Notes under the pieces: generated by a model
Databases searched by the model: none
The model's input: the letters and a program-made list of their open reading frames with translations, nothing else
What the model was told of the DNA's origin: nothing
Shown: positions 1 to 12,999 of the stretch, one piece after another
Layout of the letters: each line of letters opens with the position of its first letter
Position numbering within the stretch: the first letter of the stretch is position 1
Source of the DNA: Seriola aureovittata
Lineage: Eukaryota; Chordata; Actinopteri; Carangiformes; Carangidae
DNA length: 64,000 nucleotides
Direction: 5' to 3'
Assembly: GCF_021018895.1 (NCBI RefSeq)
Contig: NC_079381.1
Span: 11,398,501 to 11,462,500 of the forward strand
Program-made: the position numbers and the translations under genes

Positions 1-1261
1 TTCGGAGTTTCACATTATCACTAAAAAAGACTAGTTAAGCTGCAACTTTAACTTGGCCACTGAATGAGAGTGTTGCATAGAGGGGTTAAATACTTCCTCT
101 GTCATCTGAATGTTTGCAGATGGATAAAAAGTAACTGAGATCAGGTGCTTTGATCAGGTGCATCAGTTCCAGCTGTCACCAACCCCAACATTACACTAAT
201 AATTACTCAACTGAAATGTGCACTGTCTGCACATACTTGAACTGAGAATGAGGAGAAACAGGTTTAAGGTGGCATTTGTAATTACTGAATGACTGGACTT
301 TATCCGTCTACACCAAATGATCATTCATCTATTTCCCTTGCAGACTTAACTCAAGCAAATATTTTCACAGTGAGATTTGAAAGAGAAAATCGCTGCCAGC
401 TTCATGAGAAGTGTGCACAAACTGAAACGCTTAAATGCGACAGGGGTGTTGTATTAACATCTGCACTGTAAAGTTTTCACAACATTTTCTGAACACCCAG
501 TGTCGCTCGATTGTACGCGAGAATAAACGAGAACATACACACTAACATGCATAACAGAACATGTGCCTTTAACAGACTGTAGCCTACGCCACGTACCAAA
601 GTAACGTGGCATAAAACGCTTCATGTGACCCCCCCCCCCCAACGAGCATTGAACACAGATCACCGTAACAGACCCTGCAGGATGCCTCATGCAGTAACTA
701 TGTTGCGTGAAAGCGCTTTGATCTCGGACATGCACACTTACGCTTACGCTTCCGCTTCGTTACAGACTCGTCCCGGCCACGCTCGATGCAAGATGTTTCA
801 GAAAAGCTGAAAAAAAAAAAAAGTTTGCAGAGTGAGGGGATCGCAGTCGCGGGAAAATGGCCGAATACTTTTGTACGTCAGCGAGAGAGAGAGAGAGAGG
901 GAGAGAGGGGGAGAGAGAGAGAGAGAACGAGAGAGAGAGATGGCTTTAAAGTGTGTCACAGGCGGTTCAGTAGCTGTCAGATGGTGTGAGTTGCAGCTGT
1001 AGTTTTTGCCTTCACCCCTCCCCACTCAGTTTGACAAGTCGACCATCTATAGTGTAGACATGCATATGTGTAAATCCTGAGGAGAGATAATTTGTTACCA
1101 ACCCAAAACAGGGTTTCAAATCCCAGCAAAACTATTCAGGATATTTCAGTCCCTTGATTAATCAAACTGCACAGACGTGAGTAGAAACCAATGGCCTAAT
1201 GCTGGAGAAATACCTTGAAATCTCATAAACTGTATAGCACCCAATTGTCAGCAAAATGATA

Positions 1262-1293
1262 CATAAATATACATATATATACGGTATACATAT

Positions 1294-1370
<77 letters not shown>

Positions 1371-1372
1371 TA
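1262..1372. repeat. (TA)n followed by (GATA)n microsatellite
   Basis: About 60 bp of alternating TA with interruptions runs into roughly ten GATA units. Confidence 0.9.
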
Positions 1373-2255
1373 CATGATCTGTGGAGTTAAAACTTGCGCC
1401 AGTATGGTCCTTTAAGGTGTTAAAAGACCTGTAAAGTCCAGGGATCAGGACTCACCAGAGCTTATGTGAGGTTGTAGTTGTTACCTTTGATATGCACTTT
1501 TTTTTATTGCTTTGATAATTTAGTGAGAAATGTATTTAAATTTGTTTGAATGGATTCATCAACTGCAGACAAAGTTACACAAAGATTAGGCAATGAAGAC
1601 TCACCTGTTCCCACTTTCACCAGCACCTCTGAGAGACCATATACTGGCGTGTAGAACTGTTCTTTTTTTTTTTAGACTTTGTGGAAGCGCGGACTATTTT
1701 TCTTATGTATCTGCCCTCTTCGCTCTGTCAATATTTTTCTTCCATCTGCCTGTGCATGTGTTTGTGTGTGTGGTGTGTGTGTGTGTGTACGTGTTAGGGG
1801 ATGTCAGGGTGGCAGCTGCAGGAACTGCTGAAGTCCTCAAGGTCCTGAGACCAAACCAAGCAGAAGTAGAACATCAGTTCAACATAGAATGATCATGTAC
1901 AGTAAGTACAGTTTGTATGTGTATATGTGAGGAACTGGATACATCCAGTAGTTATGGTGAACTTGCAGCGGGGAATAAATGGCGAGAGGAGAAGAGACTA
2001 GAAGAGAAAACAATTTAAAACCTAAAACAACTTTGCCTACGTAACGCAACATTATGAAACCTTATGTCCTGAGCCATATGCAGTTTCTCTGACTGCCAAG
2101 TTGATCTCATGAAACCCCACCTCCAAACCAGCAGCCAATAAGGTGCTGAGTTTAGGTTCCCTCCTGTGACAGAGGGTTCTCTCCAGTTCATACAGCTTTG
2201 AACAGGACAGGAACTGAATATAGGAGCTGCAGTCAATCCCTCAGTCTTCTCTAGG

Positions 2256-2292
<37 letters not shown>

Positions 2293-2299
2293 GTGTGTG

Positions 2300-2331
<32 letters not shown>
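2256..2331. repeat. (GT)n microsatellite with single-base interruptions
   Basis: Alternating GT/TG tract broken by TT at two places. Confidence 0.9.
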
Positions 2332-3391
2332 AGTCTGAAACTGAGAAAATAGTCTACAGGAACCTTTGCACTTTGTTGTCTGCTTTTTATCTGGTTAAAT
2401 AACCCTTCTTAAGTGCAGCAATGACAGTTACACACACCTTCACATGCATGCACATGTGTAGGTGTGTGTGCTATGCTTATGCAAACAGCAAATCTATATG
2501 CACATGGGTTATATGTTGTGACTTATCTGTAGCTATGTTTCGGTCACTCTGAAATGTGACAGGCTGTTCCAAAGAGAAATAAGGTCACGGAAACTGGATG
2601 GATCACTGCACGTGCAGACAGCTGTGGTATGCCTAGAGCTAAATGTGTGAGCTTACTCACAGCCATGTATATGTATCAAGTGTGAGTGTGGAAACAAAAA
2701 AATCATTAAGGATGAGACCAAGCGGAGTCAAAATACAGTACAATTCAAGAAACTGAGGTACATTACTTGAAAGTTTAATGGTGAATAAAACGTCTGCTCT
2801 TATAGGATCATCATCTGTGAATATAAGTCTTGAATACTCTACTGGCATTACATTTGACCAACAACACTGGAGCTGCAAAGTTGAGTCTGCTTGAAGCAAA
2901 CACATAACAGAGCTCACAAAAGAACTGAATACAGAGGATCTGGTTTGATTTGTTGCATTTTGAATAAATGTTAACAGGACAGACTGACATACTATCTTTT
3001 TCATAAGTGTAGCCCATAGAAATAAAAATTAGAGCATGCAATCAAAATGTCCCTGCTCGGATACACAAAAACTTGACAATGGATTGAACTACCATGGTTT
3101 TAAGCCCACATAGTTTCAGAGCAACCGAGCTCAGATGTGTAATACAGATCATGATTATCCAGCAAAATTGTTTTGAATCACAAATATGGAAATCTGCAAC
3201 AGTTTCCAAAGACTTTCCCCAAATCCAGGGAAATACCACCATCTTGTGGTGGATGTTGGTCAGTACAACATATGGGAGTACTTTTTTCCCCCTCAAATTA
3301 GTCAAATTTATTGACCACCAAAAAATTGGTTTGTTAATTAACAAGATCCATAACCACATGCATACAATGAAAAAATGTGTAAAAACTAATT

Positions 3392-5077
3392 TTTATTAAC
3401 ATCTGCAAAGTTTGCTACACAGTCATCCTGACATCCTGTTTTATAACATCATGACTGAGTACAAATTTATTGCTCAGAGACAGAGACAGAGAGAGAGAGA
3501 GGCTTTTGCTGGAAAAGCCATTGCACTTTGCCTGTTGTACATCATGTTGTGTGACTCATCTGTCAACCACATCGAGAGAGACTCAACCAATAAATTAAGA
3601 CAGGAAAAGCGACACACATAATGGCAGGAAATGAATACATGAAATCACACCATCATCAATGCAAAAACATATGTAACTTGATCATTGTAATTTAAATCCA
3701 AGAGGGACACGAGAGAAATACATCAGTTACTTGCACTGTAACCCTGTTGTTGTTTTGACACATTCCTAGATTGAAAAGGATCCCAGTGATGCTACAAAAA
3801 GGTTATTACAGGCTGTGTTTTAATATGTCTTTAATAAGACTTCTGCTACAATACATGTGGGTTAATTTAAAGTTTTTTTTTTTTAACACAACATGTAGCA
3901 AAGGACGGTAATGTGTCTCTCTACTCAAAAGTAGCAGCACTGGCAAAGATGTTTAACTGCAGATGAACCAAAACTACTTCTACACTGGTGGCAATTGGAC
4001 TTCACACCTTGACATGCCGTACTGATTTTCATACTGTCGACTGGGTAACACACTATCTCTGACCGTGAAGTTCAATTTGTGTGGCAAAATATGAAACGTA
4101 AAAATATTAAAACACAGCCATAGAGTAGAAAGTAGTCCGATAAGTCAATGTTATTTCAGTTCTAGTCATTATTAGACATTTAAAAAAAAACATTTTAAAG
4201 AAGCTTAAATTGTTCAATTGCAAACATTCAATGTGTTAGTTTCACTAACAAAATACTTCCTGCATAGAATCTGGTACCAATGAAACAGTCTTACACTGTC
4301 CCTAGAAACCATGAGGTACATCAACTTTATAACGGCTGAATGAAGCTAAAGGAAATATTAAACAGGGTCGATGTGGCTTTGCATTAGACACAACTGTATC
4401 TCATAACAGTCCCAATGGAAGATAGAAGTGGAGAAATAGGCAGACAGACAGATATGAAATATCATGAAAAAGACATGAAGAAAAAGAAATGATGGCAACA
4501 ACAGTATCAGACTTGTGTCCAGACTTGCCAGGAGTTGTGAACAGTGCAGCTACTGGAGCCTTAGTCTGCGGTTTGCAGAAAGTCACTGTAAAGCTGCTTT
4601 CCCTTTAAAGGCTCTGCTTAGCATTATAAACATGCAATCATCAGAAGCACACACATCATTACAAGCATACATTCAAACACAATGCTTTTGACATCAGCCA
4701 TACAAACTGTTTAAACTCTCAGAATATTAAAGATAAAAAAAAAAAAATCTAAAAAGGTGGATTGTTCTCGAGAAAAATCTGTTGTGCAAGTTCAAGCATC
4801 TGAATTGCTAAGACGCATAAAAGTATTAAAAAACCCATTTTCTTTTTACATGTCTACAAACAGTCTCAACAAACATTGTCCACAAAAAATCAACTTGTGC
4901 CGTACACTTGCTAACATGCCTTGAAAAAACCAAAGTCCAGGTGAAATGACACGGAGCATGTCAGCGGTGTCAGTGTACTGAAACAAAGTCTGAGAGCAGT
5001 TCCTCGCCTCAGCATCTGTCTCTCTGACCTCGTGGCCCCTTGACCTGCAGGTTCTCCACAGCTACGTCAGCTCCGCA
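3392..5077 (-). other. cercam: probable cercam 3' UTR with candidate poly(A) signal
   Basis: No splice-supported coding sequence follows the cercam stop. A minus-strand AATAAA lies at 3392-3397, followed downstream by a T-rich, GT-containing stretch that would suit cleavage factors. Other AATAAA copies near 3307 and 3468 are equally possible, so the end of the UTR is uncertain. Confidence 0.35.
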
Positions 5078-5309
5078 CTAAAGTTCATCCTTGTAGGCAG
5101 CTGACAGCATCTCGGGTGGGGGCGACCCTTTCATGGTCTTGTGGGAACCCCTCCAATCGGTGCGTACCGAGTCATCGTCCCACAGGGTGGACGTTTCCGT
5201 GTCGCTCACCCACTTGGGTTCGCCGGCGTAGTGACACGGCTGGACCAGGAGGGGGCGTGCACTGAAGGCTTGCAGGTTTCTGTTGGGGAAATGGGACTTG
5301 TAGTCCTCA
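5078..5309 (-). CDS. cercam: cercam terminal coding exon 12 (KDEL end)
   Basis: Encodes residues 514-590: [40 protein letters not shown], a basic [12 protein letters not shown] stretch and the C terminus AAYKDEL before a TAG stop at 5078-5080. KDEL implies luminal ER retention by KDEL receptors. Human CERCAM and COLGALTs end RDEL from memory. Confidence 0.95.
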
Positions 5310-8300
5310 CTGCAGAGAGAGAACAGCAATAGGAGATCACATGGATTTGGTTTGATTCATTTGAGACTTTAAAAAATCTTGTATGTCACAATAAAAGAAT
5401 AAAACTAATAATAAATATTGAAAACCACATCGGCCATTAAATATTAGCACACTATATTTCCTACAAATGAGTATTAATCATTAATATCTGTTTTATTTTG
5501 GGCCTAATTTGAAAAACATCCATTTCACAGAGGCTGATTTTCAGTTACTCTTAGCATGAAGGGCGACAGCAGGACCAATGTGTGGTGTGCGGTCGTTGTG
5601 CATTCTTAGCGGACCAGTCAAGCATATCAAATTAGAATCACAGAGGTGAGAGAGAGAAAGAGAGAGAGGATAGAGAAAGTGGGTTGGCTTTAAGCCAGTT
5701 TTCCACACATGATGAAGCACACAGACACTGCCAAGCCTTCTGGTTTGCAGGCCCTTCAGCCCAAGGTCCATTTCATCTCTTGCAGTCAGTACCGCATGTG
5801 TCATATCTCGTTTACTCTGCTAGCTCATCACTGTGGGATGATGAGAGAAGTTGTCTGGCTAGGGCTAACGTCAGGTGATGTTACGGGTAGAACTGGACAC
5901 AGGGGTTGCACTAACATGCAGCCATTAAAGAAACAGTTTGGAGGAGAAATGTTATGAAGGTGTCAAAGCTAAAGCAAACCTCAAAGTATTTCTAATAAAT
6001 CACAAACAAACAATATACAGAAATTACATATACAACCCTTTGGGTAAAGGGGGTCATGAGATAGAGGAGGAATTGGTGGAGGAAAACAAAGAAGAAGAAT
6101 AGTAGAAATGTTTTGACTGCTGGAAGGAACTAACTCTGTGAGTAAAAGGAAAAATCCTACAGCCATGCTAGCAGGTCTGTGCTGTATTTAGGACAAGTGG
6201 TGCTCTGAGCTAAAAGGTAACAGGGCCAGGTGCTTATGAAGACAATGCTCACATGCTAATGCTTAGCATGTACAATGTTTACCACATTCACTGTCTTAGT
6301 TTAATGTGTGAGCACGTTAGCTTTTTCTAATTACCACTAAACTCAAAGTAGCTACGGCGGTGAAATGCTGTTAGTTATGCAGTTGGATCCAACTGAATCA
6401 TTTAACTAAAAAAACAATAATGTAAACCTCATGGTGACACGACGATGTTAAAAGAAATGTTCATCATTTTTCAAGTTCAACGCAATTCTGCCAGAGAGAC
6501 ATCTGAGTCCACTGCGGCTGTCTGTCTGGCAACCACACTGTGCCTAAAAAAAAAAAGTGGCAATCCACATTGCCCCAAATCCAGACAATCAATCTCAGAG
6601 AGAGATGCTGCCATGAAACCTGGAGGCCTATATCATCCAAAAAGAAAATCTTGAAAAGCACTACATATTAACCTGACTGGAACAGAGATTATGGCCAAAA
6701 CTGAACGTCTTTTCAAAGAAACCACATGTAAAACCACAGACTAAATATATAGCGTGCACACAAGTTTAGGCAGCTATAAGGAGGAATCCTTGCAGCGTTC
6801 ATGAGGTCTGTTTTAACTTTGAATTTCTGGCTGGAAGAATGCTAAAAGACTAGTAGTCATTGAATGTGAATATGAGATAAGAAACCATGATAGAATTTTT
6901 CACAAAACTATTCATTAAGATCAGAGATTAAAACCAGGAAAAGTAAGAAAGAAGCACATTTCTGCCCGCGGCTTCAGTGCTGATGTCGTACATACTTGGG
7001 ATGTTTGTCATACATGATGGGGAGGAACTCATCGACAGGCAGCATCTTGGAAAGCGGCTCAGCATTGAGCAGTTTTTGGGCTCCCTGTAGTGAGATGGCA
7101 TAAGACAGAGTCCAGTACGAGTAGTCCGCCATCACCAGGTTCCGAACATTCTCCACCGGCTCCTCGTTTCCAGGATTCACCTGCTTCCTGCCGAAGTATC
7201 TGTGGAGCAATAATGAGAAAAATGGAGGGTAAAGAGAAGAGGTAAAAGAGCAAAAATCCAAAACAACTTAGTACTGAAATCTGTTGCTGTTCTTTGCTGC
7301 CAAATGTCCTGGAAACAGTTTTTCTTTTCTGTTTTGCAGCATTTGTTCTGCATATGTGTCTAACTATCTTCAGAGAGAGTTATGGAAACTGAAATACAAA
7401 ACAACAAAAAAAAAAAGTCTCTGGTTCACATCCCATCTTCACGCTGATAAATACTTTCAAAATACTTTCACCATGTGTTTGACGTTTGTTTCCATGTGCT
7501 TTACAACTTGAATCACAGGGAAACTGACTCACAAATACAGAGCTGCATTGGTATGCAGACACACACGAGGGAATATTTACACCCCGACACTGTTCAACTC
7601 TGTTTGAATAAGCTGTGAGTGATGTGTGTTGCATTCCTGAACGTGGACTTTCTTTTCTGACTTTTGACCCTTTTCCTCAACACACATACACACACACACA
7701 CAAAATACTTTTTTTGAGGATACTCTACCTTCCCTGCCTAATCCTTGGCCTTCATTTAACCCCACTTAAAACAGGTACCACGGGGGGTAAAACATTGTCT
7801 TACATGATGTCCCAATCCAGCTCCACCAGCTCCACCTCCTCCATCAGCCTGAGGACTCGTCGTTTGAAGTTGGCCTGGAATCGAGCGTCATCTTCGAAGA
7901 CAAGTGCTTTATCCATCTGCTCGTCCACCATCTGAGGAGAAGAGGGAAAAATGTTGTGCGTTTCCCCATCGGGCTCTGTATTTTATGTCTTCTTTTTTAA
8001 CACAGACAACACAAAATACACAAGTAGTTATTTAGCAAATACATTAAAGTGAAATAGGAAACATATCCTTTTTTATTTATTTTTATTTTGGGTTTTGGTT
8101 ATTTGAATTTCAGTCTATAAAATTAAGTTTTATTCATATGTAATTTATTTAAGATTAAAAATGTCATAAATTACAGTGAATGCAATAAAAGACAATCTAA
8201 TTCATAAGGCATTTGGATGAATTTGTATTTGACAAACAGATTTGATTCTTGCCTCAAATACAATATAATCCTAATACCAAAACCTAAACCCTACACCTGA

Positions 8301-11300
8301 ATTTGTCCTCTTCATTATATTGTTCTCTACAAACCACTCTCAGTCATGCCAATAAAGACCTTCATGGACAATTTGTTTGTCCTCTCACCTCCTTCCAGAT
8401 GAAGAAGTGGCTGAGGAAGCAGCCCACCTCTCCTTTAGTCAGGGTGCGTCCAGAGAACGGGTCGTAATAGCCCGGCAGCAGGTCAACACCCAGGATCTTT
8501 ATGTCACTGCTGTTCAGTGCACTGCATACACACACACACAGGTATTATATTCCCACAATTCCACAGACAACCTCACTGCACACTGTCCTCTGTGTTTCCC
8601 ACATGTGCAATATACCTAGCCATAAAAATAGATTTTTTCAGTCATAACTGTCTTCATTCAGATTTGCTCAGAAGTGGATTATAACTGAACCATGAACCTA
8701 CAGTAAAAACAAGAATCACGAGCTGATATATCAGTATGTTCCCGTAGAGAATTTTCCTATCAGCCATTCTCCAATCTACATTTTCTCTCAGTATCTGCAA
8801 ATTTAGTATTGATTTTTTTTTTTTTTTTTTACATGGAAACATGGAGTACTGCACTTACTTTCCATCCACAGCATCCACCACCTTGACGTCAATCTCCAGC
8901 TCATTCAGAGAGAACAGCATCCGGTCTCTGCGGTCAGGACGGCGTCGCAGATTTATCAGATATATCTGAGACGAGGTGGGGAAATGGATATTTAATTCTG
9001 TTTACTGCAGGTCATAGCTGTCATGCATATTGTTAATTTCCAACTTAGACTTCTGCATACAAGTCTACACTTTATTACGTACTTTTTAAAACTCCATTCA
9101 TCAAGGGACAACTACACTATACTTCAATTACTTTGGATTATGCTAAAAAACCTAAAAAAAAAAAAGTTGAATTTCTTCATGCTCTAATCATTATATATCC
9201 TGCTGTGTATGAAAATTTAATATTAAAAAAGTATTAAAATTTTATTAAAAGTCACTGACTAGAGGTTCTACAGCAGGATTTTCATTAATAACATTCAAGA
9301 ACCGAGGAACGTTTTTTTTCTCTGATGCTGAAACAAAAATCCTTTTTACCTCGTTGAAGCCCATGAGGTCCCTCTGTTTGGGGAACATGTGGACGAAGCG
9401 AGACGGGTGCATGGGAGGACCATCGACTTTTTTACATATGGGGGACATTTGAGTTTGAAGAGAAGAACATAAATTTGTGAAATAAAGCTGAACTTGCACA
9501 AAATGAACATGTGGAGAGCAGCTGATAAACCAAGGATTAATAACTGTTGCTTTTCATATATTTTTTCAGTCTGTGTATCAATTTGTTTATTTTTTTAACT
9601 CTCTTATTATTAACAAATAGTGAATACAGTCTGCTTACTCATGGACTCAAGGTGGACGTGAACAAAGTTGAGGCGATCATCTTCCAAAGTGTGCTGAGGT
9701 TTGGCCGGGACGTTCAGGTAGCCGTAGCGCTCCTTGTTACTCAGGTACATTTGCACTTCTGAGCAGCAACAAAAATGAATGACTCAGTAAATTGAATGAA
9801 TGAACGAGACGTTAATTGTTCAACATCCTTGTTTTCCCACTAGGACACATTAATCAACCGTGAAAAAGTGCGTTTGTACAGACATTACTTTGCTTGAGTT
9901 AACCTGTCTTTCAGTGCATGTGATTACAAAAACACAAAGACAAACAGGCACTAACAAACCTGCGGCCCGACAGGAGAAGGCGAACACAATGATGTCATCG
10001 TAAGGCCACGAGTAGTCCTCGTGAGGAGGGTAGAAAGCCAGTTTCTTCATGCCCTCCTTCCTTAAATCCAGCAGCATGGTGGAGTGGACCATGGGCACCG
10101 GGTAGCAGCCCAGCCTGTGGCGGTGACGGGTGGGGAAATATTCTGCTGTTCGGCGATAATATCCCTGAACAAGTGCATACACACAAATATGAAAAAGTGA
10201 ACAAACATTTTTTCTGACTGACTTGGTGTTACCTTCCAACAGGTTACTGACCCCTATCTGAAGTGTTGCTCACCTGTGGAGTGATACCGCACCAGTAGTT
10301 GGAGTACGCTCCCTGAGAGTCCAACATGGGAGCGATGACTGACTTGTTCTCCGCTATCAGCAGGTTGAGGGTGTCTGGGTTGGTGAGGATATTGTCTGTG
10401 TCAGCATACTGAAACAAAGACAGACAGACAGATGACACAAAGAGAAGAGAGAGGGAATAGGAGAGTGATTGTAGTGTCTGGTCTCACTGCAACAATGGAT
10501 GAAATAACAGCAGCAAAGAAGGGACATCAGACGGATCAAGGCAGGTATTGATATGAATCTTAGTAAGATTATGTTATAATTTACCAGGATGTAGTCGGCC
10601 CAGCGTTTCCTGGCGAAGTTCAGTGCTGCCTGCTTTAGCTTCATCACATACTCATATCTGCTGTTGGGCCAATGCTTAGGACCCAGCTCTCCTGCATAGG
10701 ACCTAAGACCAACAGAGACAAGAGAGACCATATATACTGTCTTAGTATCCTTTTCTTACACCTCATAATTTTTCATTTAGTTAGGCTGAAGGGTTTCAGT
10801 GGCAACATACCTTTCCTAAATAAATGATATAGTGAAAAAAAATCAATCACTATATGCAGACTTTCAAAACTAAGAAATAAATACCAAAACACAAAAAAAT
10901 TAAATGTGGGTAAATCTATTTGGGTGGATCGCCAAATAAATTCTGTATACTGTATGATAAACACAGTATATGTGCATACACAGCGTAAAACACAGCTGTA
11001 CAGACACCTTAAAAAGTTCAGTGACTGTGAGCAGGTTAGTAGAGTTCAGACTGTTTAACATGCATGCGCAAATAATTTCCACTATTGGCCTCCTCTGCTC
11101 AGACAGATATCCACATAGAGAAACATGTATGGACAAGCAGAGGCGTGCCACATCATTCTTCATTATCCAGAGACAAAATATAGTGAAACCACCAATGCTG
11201 ACAGGTGAGCTACAGGCTAAGAGCCTATAAAGGTGTATTAATACATTTTCATTGTGCATAGAAGAAAAGACAGAATGAGCCAGATCAAAGCTTCAAGTAC

Positions 11301-12999
11301 AGCTTGGAGCTGGACCATCAGCAAGGGGCTTGAGTTATTTCAATACTACCAGTATGACACCACAGGGAAGCTTTGACAGTGATCCCGGTAAAATAAAAGA
11401 GAGGGAGTGGGCTTACTCCTTTCTTTTTCCTTCATATTAATGCACCCACTCAAGTGTCCTGGGTAAGATTTGCTTGCTCTACACATGACCTGCAGGACCA
11501 GGACAAGATCAGTGTTAAACCAGACCACAAAAGTTCGATACATTAATGCTGTTATTTGGACTCACGTGGGCTGCTCCATTGGTCTCCACTCAACATAATG
11601 GTAAAATTTCTGCATGACAGTAAGCCACTCTTTCAGTATGGCTGTGGTGTTATCCAAGTTGTGATCCGTGGCAGCCCTAAGGAGAGAGAGAGCAGATGGT
11701 AAAATAAATGTAGACATCCAAAACTGATGAAGATGATGAACCAGGGTGAATTTGTTTTAACTGCTGGTTTAACGGAGGGAATATGGACAGAACTCCAACA
11801 AATCTTTATGGAGGTACAAATATTTGTTCCCCTCAAATGATAAATTCTGAGAAAGCTGTTTAAGAATAGAATATAGTAACTACTTTAAACAGGAAAGTGG
11901 AAGAGCCACTAGTTAGTGGGGGTGTTTTCAGAGTCTTGATCAGGATTTCACACATATTTGAAAAGCTTTCAACACCAGTAATCTTACTGCTCGAATATCT
12001 GCTCCAGTGAAAAGCAGGGGTGGACAACATGATGACACAGTGACATGAAACAATACTGAAATTTTGCCTTGGTATGTGTTGTTATATGAATCTCTGTATG
12101 ATTTAGACAATTCTGGGCCTACTTGTAAATGTAAATTAGCTGAAAAAAACAGAATCTTTATATAATTTTTGCATCAATCATGTGATTAAATATTTTAACT
12201 TGCCACGTATTGCATTTATTAGTGTTGAAAGTATAGTCTTATATCCTACACACATACTGCTGTGAACACATCACCTATAGTACCCTACCATTATCACCTT
12301 TATACAAAACCAGATAGATGACTATCACAGCTGTATTTGGTCTCTGTTAGGTAACCCAGCAACAGCTAATCTTTCTTTATAGATCCAGCGCCATCAAATC
12401 AAACCTTAAACTTACGAGAAAAACACATATAAAAAGATGGTTACTAAGCCCAGAGACGTATACTGCTAAAAACCACTGGAGGGCAGTTCTGTTTGTGCGT
12501 TTTAATCATTAGTGTTACACATATTTTATTCAAAGCATTGTTCAGAAAGCATATCAGTTAGAACAAACTCTAAATTCATGCAGTCCACATAAGGAAATGA
12601 CTGTGGCAGCCTGGGCTGTGAGAGGCACACAGGGAAGAGGGGAGGAGGGGGAGATCGCTGCTGCTTTCACAAACTCATTTAAATGCCATTGACCTTTTGA
12701 ACGGCTGCTATAGTCGGATACAAAAAAAAAAGAGGGAGAGCCCTGTACAAACAGCCCAGCAGTGCATGCAGTCCGGTGTCCATGCAGAAAACCCACCACA
12801 CAGAGATGCGATCTTTGGGGTAGTTGAGCCTCTCCAGAGCTCCGAGGTAGTACGGCAGGGAATGGGCAGCGTTTCTGGCTATGATAGCGATAACCACGGT
12901 GGGAGGCTGCATTTTCGACTCCTCCGGATACTTTTCCTCCGAAAAGTAACTCTCTGCCTGGAAAACAAAGGCCGCTAAAACTAGAAAGCGAAGTAACAT
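5078..12999 (-). CDS. cercam: cercam: cerebral endothelial cell adhesion molecule (GLT25/COLGALT family), 12 coding exons
   Basis: Twelve exons join in phase to a 590-codon reading frame; from memory the human protein is 595 residues. The start is the ATG at 12999 in a CCACCATG context, followed by a hydrophobic signal peptide (about residues 1-17). The N-terminal glycosyltransferase-like half carries [20 protein letters not shown] (37-56), a DTD motif (147-149) and PMVHST. The C-terminal GLT25 half carries VFEDD (414-418), RKQVNP and [13 protein letters not shown], and the chain ends YKDEL, an ER-retrieval signal. The paralogue choice rests on [16 protein letters not shown] and the SDTETS..WDDDS tail, which resemble CERCAM more than COLGALT1 or COLGALT2, and on the neighbours mir-219 and urm1. 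COLGALT1/2 transfer galactose to hydroxylysine of collagen in the ER. CERCAM has been reported inactive in that assay, so its role remains unclear although both acidic motifs are kept here. Exons: 12999-12797, 11676-11566, 10702-10585, 10408-10274, 10164-9960, 9758-9639, 9426-9350, 8965-8859, 8521-8389, 7931-7804, 7199-6996, 5309-5078. Confidence 0.95.
6996..7199 (-). CDS. cercam: cercam coding exon 11
   Basis: Encodes residues 446-513: [65 protein letters not shown] is the CERCAM version of a segment that reads GRKRMQV in COLGALT1/2. Donor CCCAA|GTATGT. Confidence 0.95.
7804..7931 (-). CDS. cercam: cercam coding exon 10 (EDD motif)
   Basis: Encodes residues 404-445: [18 protein letters not shown], then a helical segment ending LDWDI. 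EDD (416-418) corresponds to the second acidic metal-binding motif of COLGALT enzymes. Donor ATCAT|GTAAGA. Confidence 0.94.
8389..8521 (-). CDS. cercam: cercam coding exon 9
   Basis: Encodes residues 359-403: [20 protein letters not shown], then [16 protein letters not shown] and IWKE. The LTKGE.GCFLSH motif is the GT25 hallmark. NSS is a potential N-glycosylation site. Donor AAGGAG|GTGAGA. Confidence 0.95.
8859..8965 (-). CDS. cercam: cercam coding exon 8
   Basis: Encodes residues 324-358: [17 protein letters not shown], then [13 protein letters not shown]. The INL.RR.DRR.RM block starts glycosyltransferase family 25 domains, and VDAVDG matches CERCAM. Donor GGAAA|GTAAGT. Confidence 0.94.
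9350..9426 (-). CDS. cercam: cercam coding exon 7
   Basis: A 77-nt exon for residues 298-323 ([19 protein letters not shown], then MGFNE), the inter-domain linker leading to the C-terminal GLT25 domain. The acceptor is a weak ATGTAAAAAAG, but the phases on both sides and the protein similarity support it. Confidence 0.88.
9639..9758 (-). CDS. cercam: cercam coding exon 6
   Basis: Encodes residues 258-297: [17 protein letters not shown] and [20 protein letters not shown](L/M)NVP matches the CERCAM/COLGALT region closing the N-terminal domain. Donor ATGA|GTAAGC. Confidence 0.92.
9960..10164 (-). CDS. cercam: cercam coding exon 5
   Basis: Encodes residues 190-257: [57 protein letters not shown]. 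The DDIIVFAF block is strongly family-specific. The donor is GCAG|GTTTGT. Confidence 0.94.
10274..10408 (-). CDS. cercam: cercam coding exon 4 (DTD motif)
   Basis: Exactly 45 codons, residues 145-189, phase 0 at both ends. It begins YADTDNIL; the DTD corresponds to the first metal-binding D-x-D motif of the COLGALT enzymes. It continues with [16 protein letters not shown] and ends YWCGITPQ. Confidence 0.95.
10585..10702 (-). CDS. cercam: cercam coding exon 3
   Basis: Encodes residues 105-144, including [20 protein letters not shown] and RWADYIL. GPKHW and the MKL.QAAL helix are shared by all GLT25 proteins. Acceptor TCTTAG, donor CTG|GTAAAT. Confidence 0.94.
11566..11676 (-). CDS. cercam: cercam coding exon 2
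   Basis: Encodes residues 68-104: [12 protein letters not shown], then a helix ending [13 protein letters not shown](V/L)DNTT is diagnostic of the GLT25 family and contains an N-glycosylation sequon (NTT). Acceptor CCTTAG, donor CCCAC|GTGAGT. Confidence 0.93.
12797..12999 (-). CDS. cercam: cercam coding exon 1 (signal peptide and start of catalytic-like domain)
   Basis: Encodes residues 1-67 plus two bases of W68. It contains the signal peptide [17 protein letters not shown] and the family motif [18 protein letters not shown]. The donor is TG|GTGGGT. An upstream in-frame TTG at 13026 is not used as the start because the ATG at 12999 has a near-ideal Kozak context and directly precedes the hydrophobic segment. 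Confidence 0.93.

Larger units (their letters stand above)
1..3391. other. 3' flank of cercam, no gene recognised
   Basis: Contains a small cluster of CpG-containing sequence near 680-880, GA-rich and GT-rich microsatellites, and otherwise unremarkable AT-rich DNA. In mammals ODF2 follows CERCAM in this direction, but no ODF2 coding exon could be recognised here. Confidence 0.4.
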
